This document shows positions 36,859 through 46,189 of a DNA stretch of 64,000 bases, in pieces (position 1 is the first letter of the stretch; every line of letters starts with the position of its first letter). The notes under the pieces are model-generated. The model saw only the letters and a program-made list of their open reading frames with translations. It was not told the origin of the DNA and ran no database searches. This stretch comes from Protula sp. h YS-2021 (Eukaryota; Annelida; Polychaeta; Sabellida; Serpulidae). The DNA lies in assembly GCA_949752745.1 (NCBI GenBank), contig OX457024.1, positions 109,358,219 to 109,422,218 on the forward strand, written 5' to 3'. The position numbers were made by a program, and so were the translations under genes.

Positions 36859-37978
36859 ACCATACAACATATATATATTGAAAGTACGACATTTGTTAAG
36901 TAGTACCGACAATGAGCTGTATGTGTGGCACCGCATCTCTATATGTGAGTCTGAAGTAATTAACTAAAAATTTTAAACTATTTTATTTCTTGTATCTATG
37001 AGCATATTCTTGCAACAGGTTTATAGTCAGCAAGAAATCTGTTAGACATTACAATTCACTTATAGTTTTTATGTCCTGGTTTTAAATACACAGATTTGTT
37101 TAATAAGTTGGAAATAGTAAGACTTAAATGACCTTGTTCAACAGGCTGGCGGCTATAAGATCAACATACTTTATGACTTAGAAGTACAAGAGAACGCATC
37201 GTCTTACAAAATACACAATATGTTACACCTTAAAAACGAAATTTTGATAAACTAGAATTTTGGTCATAAATGTATATCCATATCGGCCATGCTTCCAAGC
37301 GAATTCACACATCTAGAATTGAAACAAAGTTGTCAAATAATTAAGATTTACATAAAACAAAAAATAACTTCCAGTGGGCGACAGCAAGAGTAGACTGAAG
37401 CCAGGGATAGCATAGCGTCTTAAATGAGATACGAAATCGCAAGGATTACATAATGAGAAATATCACTCCCACTCTCCTACTCGATCTTCTAAATTGTTTC
37501 TGAAATGCTTTGTCATTTATTCCACATCGATTTCAAGGTATATTCATTCTTTAGGTTAATCGTTGCATTCTTCATTCAAAATCCGTTGAAAGTTTCATGT
37601 CAGCAAAGAAAGCACTATGTGCAGTCAGATGGATAGACTGACGAACCGGATGTTCCCTCTGGTCTAGTCAACTCGGGGCCCAAAACAGCTTTATAAATAA
37701 AGATTCAGTTATTTTATATTATCTTATCATTTCCTAATATAATTAGAGCATATAGTCACTATACATGAGTAGCTAAGGCCATGCTATCAAACATTCAGTA
37801 CATTCCAAATGATCATTTCATTTTTCTTAATTAATTGTTCTTACTTCACAAAGGCTTAACACAGTTAGCCACACCTGGTACTCACTAGGTACCAAAGTAT
37901 TGCGCCTAAAATATGATATCTGAATCGTCTTATCTCTCCAGATTTCTAGCTGGATACTAACTAGTATGGTACACCTTA

Positions 37979-38215
37979 TTAAGAGCAGAAGCAACGAAGT
38001 CACTGACAATACCATGAGCAGTGGGATCTCTGAGAGTGTGAGAAGCAGAAGGGTCACCGGCAGTTTGAGGAGCAGGGGGTCACCGACAGTATCAGTAGCA
38101 GCGAGGTCACTGACAGTGTCAAGAGCAATCAGTGTCAGGGCATCCTGCGGGATCAACGACAGTGTCATGAGCAGCATGGTCCGTGTCAGTGTTAAGAGCA
38201 GCGGGGTCACTGACA
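37979..38215. repeat. Minisatellite around GGTCACTGACAGTGTCA
   Basis: About eight units of roughly 24-36 bp with AGAGCAG spacers. Open frames on both strands here are repeat artefacts. Confidence 0.85.
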
Positions 38216-39769
38216 GTGACTATCTACACCACCATCATTATCCTAAAGTCACTTTCAACTAATCAAGTCAAATCAAATCAGTTCTTATAGACTGGATACA
38301 TCACTATGTATTAAGATATGTTTATATATCCAATCAAGGACATCTAATTTAACAAAAACAAAATCAACAATTACAATCAAAGCATTTTGCCGTGGTAACC
38401 ATTAGACTGACTCACAGAATAGCATTAAACAGAATGTTTCTCCGTTTAATATAGTCAAAAAATATCACCTACTATAATCCAAATCACACAATATAAAAGT
38501 TTCAATGAGAAACGATACGCTTCTACCCACAATATTAACTTTGTTATGGCCGAAACAAACTAAGCCAAATATACTTTATTTGCCCTCATGGCACTCTTTT
38601 TGAGAGCACCTACACTGAACTTAACCACAAAGAAGCTTAAACCGGAAGAACTAATATTTTTGTACCCCTTTTTACATTAGCCTGGTTTACCTATTTGCGA
38701 TAGAGGGTTGGCGTTACTTCCAACATAATATCTCTTGTGCAGAATAACTTTACAAGACTGTGCAATTTTACATGCAGACAACTAAAGTAGAAGCCGTGTG
38801 TGGCAATTCCCTTATTTTTCAGCTACTTCACATTGTTTGAGAAAGGCCAGGAATGCCACCCTACACGATCACACTTGATAAAGTACGATGGCGTACGATA
38901 ATGTTTGCTATAAGCAAACACAACTGGAAGCTTAATTGTTTTAGTACGCATATTTCTAAACTACTCTACATTGCTTCCTTTGGAGGGGGAGGGTGCTCGT
39001 GGCTGAATGATGTTTCAGGTCCTAAATAGCTTTATATCTGGAAATAACCTTATGTGTCTGGATCTGGCTACTCAGAGTGAAGCAACGAAATACGACTTAA
39101 TGGATGAACTCCGCCCAGAAGTGGATGTCACCTCTTTTTTATTCAGTTCATTGTATAGCAACCCTGGTTATGACATCCTATCCCACGTTTGATCTTGGCG
39201 TGTTTTTTAACCGTGACAGAACTCACCACGTGATATGGTCATTGACAAGAAGACCTTCAGTATCCACTGGAATTAAATTTGAAAAACATGCAGTGTTAGG
39301 TAAATACTGTGTGTAACCTTCCAAGACGCAGCGGCATACAACAGTACTCCAATGAAGTTACTTTTACACTCTTACTTTTATCTTATTTTTCATTTTAAGT
39401 GTTGAAATTGTTCTCCATCTTCAAAATTCTGTTTTTCAACATCTCATTAAAGGTTACCATCCGGCTTCATTTAACTTCTCAAATAGACAAAATTATTTGC
39501 TCGATAATTACCGAAAGGAAAAAAGATGGAGTGTCAGAGCGTTGTTCATCATCAGTTTGGATTTAAAGACCCTTGATTTTAGGAGAGTCTGTTTCGCCGT
39601 GGTAACTAGGTTCTCTATTCTGCCTTAAATATCTTTATAGCATTGAGCTAAATTGGCAATAGCATCACCAAATTGAAGATTCTCTCGGGACTCGGTAGTC
39701 CTGTGTTGGTATTCTTATTTTTATAAATTTCTATGCTCATGCGCGTTCAAGATCATGTGCTACGATGAC

Positions 39770-40400
39770 TGGCTCGTCTCAGGTTACAATTTGACGTTTC
39801 AATACATTTTGACGTCATGGGACTGGTTTCAATATTTAACATAAATAGTTATCATGACGTATTTGAGTTAAACTTGGATTGTGCAAATACAAAAGTAAAT
39901 AAATTGATAGACATGGGAAGCCAAAGATCCGACATGCTCCACTAGAACTAACCATTGCAGTTTTCAAGTGACAAAAAATCTGAAGAAAACGGTGGGACGA
40001 TGCTTAGCGTTTAATGTCATTTCCGAAGGAAAGAGCAGTACATTAACATTAAATTTTGATTAACTTTTAAGCATGTTTTTTGTTTGGTCTTTTGCACAAA
40101 TAACAGCAACAGCGCACGAGCAAAAACGCATTTTTGAATTAAAGATATCTAGAAATAACGGATTGATTTAATATTTCACCACAATTTACTTTCTAACCTT
40201 CTTACTTAATATTATATTCCACCTGGTATCGTCTTTATTGGCCAATAGAGTACTGCTATCAAAATGTGGACACTGTGGTACACTAAAAGTTATCAAGAGA
40301 ACATTAATACAACTGTACTGGCTGTTATTTGCTTACTTACTTACTTTATATCAGCAGTGATTTGTGTGCAGAATTGTACTGCAATGAAGTAAATGTCATT
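39770..40400. repeat. Segmental duplicate of 23,980-24,560
   Basis: Same order of blocks (GACGTTTCAAT, AATAACGGA, TTTATTGGCCAATA/TTTACTGGCCAATG, AGCAGTGATTTGTGTGC), diverged. It ends the Ly6-like array. Confidence 0.65.
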
Positions 40401-41685
40401 TTAAGCTTTAGTAGCTTGCTGTCTTCCAACGTGAGGGTAGGTACAAATTTTGCCAAAAGAGGAGGTACTTGGAAAAAACTAGTGCACACACAAAGTATTA
40501 TGGAAACCATATCAGAAGAATCGGCAGTTATTCATTTATCACTAATTGGCTAACAGTAGGGACGATAACTGTTAGAGTTTTCAATACACTGGAAAATAAA
40601 CAGGAGACTTGGAGTGGATCAGATACAGGGTACCTAAACAAAAGATTGGGCTTTCTCGAAAGTAAGCTTATATCACAGTGTACAGTAGACATACCGATCT
40701 ATAATGTGCACTATGTGCAATAATCGGTGCGCAGAAAATTCGAAGGAGGCAGATTAGTGGGTAGACACATTACCGTAGGCAGATTGCCGGGGAGTTGGGC
40801 AGATTGTCTTGAGGAGCAGTTTACCTACAACTAATTTTTTGGAACCCAACACAACTATTAACTAGACAACTCGAAACTGACAACTGGCAACTGGACAACT
40901 CGCAATTGGACAACTTGCAACTAAAGTTGTTTGCCATTGTATTGAAGACTCTAACATTTTTTATCCGTGCCCTTAGTTACTTACTGATAAATAGATAACT
41001 CCCGATTATTTTGATATGGCTATATGTGGCCTATTTATTTATGTTAATGCATTGATCTAATTAAGCATAACATACTGACAGCTAATCTGTAAAATATTAC
41101 ATAATTGCAATCACGAATGTACATACATCTTCAAATTTGTTGGAGGCACTACCGTTTGCCAAAAAATTATATGGTAGATAAAAATATCACTCTGGTTGCA
41201 ATTCCGGCATTCTTTCTGTATAAAGACCAAAGGACTCAGAGATGCTTGCAATTAACTTTCTATAGGCGTATTTCTACCTATACCCCCCCCCCCCCTCCGA
41301 GTAAGTCGTATCAGATCATGTAGTCAAAATTGCAATTCTACCACATTACCACTCATATAAACAAATCGCTGTCAAATATATTGTTGTCAACGACTTGTAT
41401 GTTTGATTTGTTATTTCACAGTACCTATTTTAATGTTATCGTTTAGGATATGAATATTACGAATGGTATGAATAATTTATTACCTAAATTTACAAAATTT
41501 AAAAAAATATATATTTGAATTTTTACCTGACATTTGGGACAGTTCGCCGGGACAGGGCGAGCTCGCTTGGGGCCGGGTTTGTTTTATTTGCGGGTTCGCT
41601 TGTATTCTCTTAGGACTCTTTCCCAAAAAAGCCTAGCGAATAATCGACTTCGTACGATTTTTTTTGCGTTTCGAAAGACTTCAGG
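40401..41685. other. Unassigned, small repeats only
   Basis: GACAACTGGCAACTGGACAACTCGCAA-like mini-repeat at 40,855-40,925 and a 13-bp C run at 41,284. No exon recognised. Confidence 0.4.
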
Positions 41686-41805
41686 TAGGTAGGTAGGTAG
41701 GTAGGTAGATAGGTAGAGATCAAACTGGTGATTAAGATAATACAAGTAGCGAAGTCGGTAGTTACAGATCAAACTGGCAATTAAGACAATACAAGTAGCG
41801 AAATA
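41686..41805. repeat. (GGTA)n microsatellite and 2 x ~48-bp tandem repeat
   Basis: Six or so GGTA units, then two copies of AGATCAAACTGG.(A)ATTAAGA.AATACAAGTAGCGAA. Confidence 0.85.
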
Positions 41806-42296
41806 GTTTTATAACATTCCAATGCTCATAGTTCTTTGCGCTTGCATAACGATTTCTTATGCAACGAATAGGCACTCTCCGGTGGTAGGAAAGCGCGCGT
41901 TAATTAACTCATTTATGTCATAAGCAATAGATATTCTAGTTAATGCTTATCAAGTTGGTAACGCTGCCAAATGTAACAGTAAAAATTCACTAGATACCAG
42001 ATGGCCATTTTGTCCCTGGAAATCTTATATTAAGAAAATTCACCTAAACTATGGGTGGAGAAGCATTTATAACAAAATTAGCATTGCCATTTTTCAAAGC
42101 ACGCACACAGTTAGTGACACTGATCCAAAATATTATGTCGCACCTCCTTATCAATATGTAGAAATTCTGTTGATACTATTTCTATCCTGTGAGAAATCTG
42201 TAACCATTTTGCTGGTAATATGTTCTGGTCTAATACTTTTCTTGCTGTGCTACTACCGTAGAGTGTCAGTTTATCGTATGAGAAATAGTTATGCAA
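41806..42296. other. Nothing recognised
   Basis: AT-rich sequence without exon or repeat signal. Confidence 0.4.
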
Positions 42297-42342
42297 GTAC
42301 TCTGTGGGAGTCGAACCCACAGTTGCAAACAGCGAAAAGTAC
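42297..42342 (-). pseudogene. tRNA-like minihelix (acceptor plus T arm)
   Basis: On the minus strand: GTACTTTT, a 12-nt linker, then TGTGGG-TTCGACT-CCCACA and GAGTAC. The T stem and loop are perfect and contain a good B box (GGTTCGACTCC); the two acceptor halves pair with one wobble. D and anticodon arms are absent, so this is a tRNA pseudogene fragment or a SINE head. Confidence 0.5.
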
Positions 42343-42689
42343 TGACTAAAACATGTATTTGGCCTTTTCAGTTTCTTTATTATTTGCTATTATTTTCATA
42401 TGACGTAATTTTCTTATATATCGTCAAAAAGCTCATTTTTAATCGCCCAGCACTTTTTGAAAATTCTGCGTTTTGAATGCAAACTAACCAGGTAAAAATG
42501 AAAGAAATGGAGAGATTTTGCCCGAATCTCAAATTTCCCTTGCATCAGCAGTCGTATCCTTAACCACATGTATGCTATTTTAAAAATTCATTAAAAGTCT
42601 TAACAAATAGTTTCCAGTTTCAATTTCTTTTATGTTCCGAGTATGAGCTGTTTTTGCTTCATTTCTTCTATCATTTCTTTCAATTTTCA

Positions 42690-42860
42690 CCCGGTGTAAC
42701 AGCCCAGAATATACCCCCTGACCAGTTTATCCCCGGGTATACACTGGGCTAGCCTAGCATATACCCCGGGTATAATCTGAGTTAGACTATTTTATATCCC
42801 GGGATATAATCTGGGCTAGCCCATAATATGCCTTCCCCGCCCAGATTATACCCCCTCCTT
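42690..42860. repeat. Cluster of palindromes around TATACCCCGGGTATA
   Basis: TATCCCCGGGTATAC, ATACCCCGGGTATAATCTG, ATATCCCGGGATATAATCTG, GGGCTAGCCC and CCAGATTATACCCCC occur within 170 bp in both orientations. Confidence 0.7.
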
Positions 42861-43384
42861 TATCTATATGGAAAGTACTGAGTCTCTGTAGGTAAAAGAT
42901 AATCAAAAACATTCACCTGTAAATAGAATTTCATTTATTACTTCAAAAACTGCAACACCGTCTAGGTTTAACCTCAATTTAAGCAATATTACAGAATCGC
43001 TCTAAACTTTACATACAGCAAGCACTTGTTAACCAGATTTATTACATTTTAATCATTTTTATGCGTATATTTTAACAGATTTTAAATATTTAAAAAATGA
43101 CAGAAATTTGCGAAAGGAAAATCAGGTTCAGAAAACAAGTTATAGATTCATCAGATACATTCAGCACAAAATATATACAACAACTCAGAGTAGGCCCAGA
43201 TTAACCTTGGAATTTGCCTGGAGTTGGTACAGATTATATTTACAAATAGTTGCTTTCATGGATTTAATTGGAGGATTTACGCTCTTACAATTTTGCAGTA
43301 AGTTTGAAGAGGAGATTATCGCTTTTGGTAACTTTAGGTTGTTGCAATTAGCACACCTCTTTACTATGGCGTCCTTCAGGTGAA

Positions 43385-43478
43385 GCTGGTGAACTGCAAT
43401 ATTATACATATTGTTTGGGCTTGCGATCACAAGGAACTCAGTTTTATCTTGGTTCAGCTTTAATTTATTACGGAACAT
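43385..43478 (-). pseudogene. LINE reverse-transcriptase fragment
   Basis: Minus-strand frame NKLKLNQDKTEFLVIASP matches the block after the catalytic motif in CR1/L2-type reverse transcriptases; compare NRLKLNGDKTEFMIL in the LINE at 47.2 kb. Homology fades after about 30 residues. Confidence 0.7.
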
Positions 43479-43896
43479 CCAAGGTCCCTCGTGTCAATTC
43501 ACCCGTAAACCATATGTTGTAATGAAGTATTGTATTATATATTGTATGAGAAAAATAAAAAGTTAAAAAGCATCATATGTGTTTTTATTGAATATTACAA
43601 ATATTTACAATTATGATAAAAACAATATTTCAAATACATATTATGCTAATACATGTGCCTTGAACTTTTAAATTTGCAAATGTTATAACTTCACATCAAC
43701 AAAGATAATGTTAATTCATTTCATAGTCTAAATAAGCATAAAGACAATTTCATTTGAACTAAATATTGAATGTATATGTCCATTTGGGTCAAAGCTAAGT
43801 TCTTGTCAAGCTTCAAAAACTCGCTCTAATCTTCAGCACTGAGGGTGATGAAATTATAGCCACACTAAGCTCGTCATACTGTATACAGTCGTCCTT

Positions 43897-44325
43897 CTAC
43901 TCAACCATCTTCTGACAGTCACTGCATTTATATACATCCATTTTCTGAAGCATGAGATCCACTGACGTCATTTGCTTCTTCAGCATTAGCCAATCTTTCA
44001 ATGACAATAAAATTCCCTTCTTGGTAGGATGTAGCCTCCCAGATGTATGATCCGTAATATATTCACGAATGTTAACCGTCACTTTCTGTTGATATTTCGC
44101 CAATTTGATAAATATTTCTCCATTAATGGGTATCATAGCCGGTAAATCATCTACACTCATCTTCTTCATGGTGGTAGAAGCTTTACGCTCCGGTTCTTGC
44201 TTCATTTTAGGTTCTGTCTTAATTTTTCGCTTTTTACACGGCGACGTCGTAGTTGGTAACTCATCTCTTTTTATCTTTCTAAGATGTGCTCGCCATTGAC
44301 GTGACTTCACCTTAGACTTTACCAT
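43897..44325 (-). CDS. SUB1: PC4/SUB1-domain protein, single exon
   Basis: Intact 142-residue frame from an ATG. Residues ~1-45 are basic and contain CKKRKIK, a likely nuclear localisation signal, followed by two psi-K-x-E sites (IKTE, MKQE) suitable for SUMO attachment. Residues ~65-130 match the PC4 fold: EIFIKLAKYQQKVTVNIREY, LHPTKKGILLSLKDWLML, ending in VDLMLQKM. PC4 binds single-stranded DNA and acts as a transcriptional coactivator. A CSDC motif closes the protein. The usual Ser-rich N-terminus of animal SUB1 is lacking and there is no intron, so this may be a retrocopy or a gene from a viral or mobile element. AATAAA occurs on this strand near 43,580. Confidence 0.8.
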   Translation of the reverse strand: MVKSKVKSRQWRAHLRKIKRDELPTTTSPCKKRKIKTEPKMKQEPERKASTTMKKMSVDDLPAMIPINGEIFIKLAKYQQKVTVNIREYITDHTSGRLHPTKKGILLSLKDWLMLKKQMTSVDLMLQKMDVYKCSDCQKMVE

Positions 44326-44410
44326 AGCATTGCCTTAGACTTTGCTGTAGGTATTGTCTCAGGCTTTGCTGTAAAATTTTCTATAGGCATTCTCTCAGAC
44401 TTTCTACAGA
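44326..44410. repeat. Short tandem repeat upstream of the PC4 gene
   Basis: On the minus strand ACAGCAAAG(C/T)CTGAGACAATACCT recurs about three times directly before the start codon. Confidence 0.6.
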
Positions 44411-44577
44411 CATTGTCATAGGTGGTGTTCACTCTTCAGTATATTGATACGAAATGCGTTACGTTTGAGGGCGACTGCCATTTACATTCTATAGGGGAGA
44501 TGTTACGCTCGACACACTATGTCCTAATATGTTTAGGAATAACTTTACCGAGAAAGTCTTTAAGCATAGCTTTATAT

Positions 44578-44735
44578 ACAACATGCTGAACATGTTGAGG
44601 ATGTTGAAAAACATGTTAAACAACATGTTGAACATGTTGACCAACATGTTAAAGAACATATTGAACATGCCGAACAAGATGTTGAACATGTTGAACATGT
44701 TGTTGAACAACATGTTGAATATGTTGAACCATTGT
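44578..44735. repeat. AACATGTTG palindromic minisatellite
   Basis: About 16 units of 9-12 bp (AACATGTTG with variants). Because the unit is its own reverse complement, both strands give MFNMF/NMLNM-type frames, which are not genes. Confidence 0.9.
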
Positions 44736-45137
44736 TAAGCAACTTGCTGCTAAGCCAGCTCCCTTACAGTTCTTCAAACATGTTACAAAGTTCTGAATTC
44801 ACTTCAACTCGTCCATTGTTGAATCGAACAAGTTTTGATACATTCGTCGTCAATGGAACGTCATTATCATAATGTAAAATTTGAGCTCAGCTGCCCAAAT
44901 TGTATTCGCGCGGGTAAATGCTGAATCAATGTCGTAAGTTAATGGTAAAAGTCGTTCTTCACATTCACGCAGAAACGAGCGGATAAAACGATCTCTTGGA
45001 GTTGCCTTTCCAACTACTTGCAAAATCCAATTGGATTCAAAAGCAGGAAGCTTTAAAAACATAGGTTCAAATAGAAGATTATTTATAGGCAACGTCTTAC
45101 TAAACGTTTTAGTGAAAGAATGGTTCAAATCGGCCAA
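44735..45137 (-). pseudogene. Unrecognised coding fragment with one frameshift
   Basis: Minus-strand frame from about 45,137 to 44,865 with a non-repetitive, globular composition (FEPMFLKLPAFESNWILQVV, RSFLRECEERLLPL). A second frame continues it from about 44,865 and ends in a stop at about 44,757, so a single frameshift near 44,865 is likely. No ATG opens it. The family is not recognised. It shares strand and neighbourhood with the PC4 gene and the fragment at 45.5-45.8 kb. Confidence 0.5.
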
Positions 45138-45177
45138 GTAGTTTTAAAGTTATGCGCTGTTGAAGTTAGCCATCTGA

Positions 45178-45365
45178 CAAGATGAGATGGGGAGGGGGGG
45201 GGGGGTTAGAGGTAAAAAAAACAAAAATGTTCAGAATTGTCTGTAACGTGTAAATATGCTATAATCTGAAAATGGCCAGGGGGGGTCAGAGGTCAAAAAT
45301 CTAAAAATGTTCAGAATTGTCTGAAAGGTGTAAATATGCTATAATCTCAAAATGGTGGGGGGGGG
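45178..45365. repeat. Tandem duplication, 2 x ~83 bp, with G runs
   Basis: Both units hold GGTCAGAGGTCAAAAA-like and AAAATGTTCAGAATTGTCTG, AATATGCTATAATCT; G runs of 6-12 separate them. Confidence 0.85.
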
Positions 45366-45503
45366 GTGAGATCAAGCACCAACACATTCATACTTATACA
45401 TAGACAGAGTTAGCTTCATTTCGTAAAATTGGATGGCCCTTAAAAGGGCCGAAAGTTTTAGCACCTCTTCACCAGCACTCTTCACCAGCAGCGGCATTGA
45501 TAG

Positions 45504-45811
45504 TCATAATACTGTTTCATCGTTAATGGCCTTCCAGCGCACTTGAACGGATGAGTATTGCAGAAACTCCTCAGCTTCAGCATCGCACCGCACCATCAGC
45601 ACTCTGTTCATGGTTCTATGCCATGTAACGTCGCCGCAAACTTGTACCATAATAGTCCTCCGCAGGTCTTGCAGCAGAACCGCCGCGGTTCGTTGTGGTG
45701 CACCGGGCAGTTGTGTTGCTGTCCTGTGTACTCCTGCCACGTCAAGTACTTATAACACTCCGTGGTTAGCTTCACCTCGCGTCCGTCTCTCATTACTTTC
45801 TTACTAGCCAT
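45504..45811 (-). CDS. Unrecognised Cys/His-rich small protein (probably frameshifted)
   Basis: From the ATG at 45,811 a 67-codon frame reads MASKKVMRDGREVKLTTECY and contains CPVHHNEPRRFCCKTC, a likely zinc-binding cluster; stop at 45,608. A second frame overlaps it and continues to 45,504 with coding-like composition (AEEFLQYSSVQVRWKAIND), suggesting a frameshift or an overlapping gene. The family is not recognised. It lies just downstream of a TATA box and CRE. Confidence 0.45.
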
Positions 45812-45850
45812 CTTACAAATTGGTTGGCAAACCAAAGGTGAAACCACACT

Positions 45851-45883
45851 TATATAGGACTTGATTGCGCTGAGTTGACGTCA
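45851..45883 (-). promoter_or_regulatory. TATA box and CRE upstream of 45,811
   Basis: On the minus strand the consensus CRE TGACGTCA (45,876-45,883) is followed 19 bases later by CTATATAAG (TATA at 45,851-45,856), about 40 bases before the ATG. Confidence 0.6.
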
Positions 45884-46099
45884 TTTCCCTCTCCACCCCG
45901 GGGGAGGGGGGGACCGTCGGCACATTATATGTCCTGGGGGAGGGTCGGTACATAGTATGTAATAGAAAAGGGGGTTGGTCAGTACATAGTAGCTTATATT
46001 CATAACGTGTTCATTCATATACGCATTCATAATGGACTCTATGGCCTAGCTTTCTGCAAAACAGTCTAACATTGTTATAATATCATCATGATATCATCA

Positions 46100-46175
46100 T
46101 GTTATGACGTCATCATCACATGACTTATGACGTCATTTTCACGTCATCATGATGTCATTTTCACGTCATCTTTTC
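46100..46175. promoter_or_regulatory. Cluster of CRE-like TGACGTCAT repeats
   Basis: Two exact ATGACGTCAT sites and several TCACGTCATC/GATGTCAT variants in 75 bp. Partly the same sequence as 48,369-48,396 on the far side of the LINE. Confidence 0.5.
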
Positions 46176-46189
46176 AGAGCGGCCGCCAC

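Larger units (their letters stand above)
35330..39710. repeat. Segmental tandem duplication, unit B
   Basis: Second copy of 30,005-33,285, lengthened by a minisatellite at 37,979-38,215 and extra flank. Introns and downstream DNA remain alignable but diverged, so the duplication is not recent. Confidence 0.8.

Noticed and set aside
37827..38262. Frames of 98-127 codons on both strands
   Set aside because: Derived from the GGTCACTGACAGTGTCA minisatellite; no family-like pattern.
44489..44738. Met/Asn/Phe-rich frames on both strands
   Set aside because: Palindromic AACATGTTG array.
46180..46187. GCGGCCGC (NotI site) next to the LINE start
   Set aside because: Considered as a cloning scar, but there is no vector sequence around it; likely chance in CpG-rich flank.
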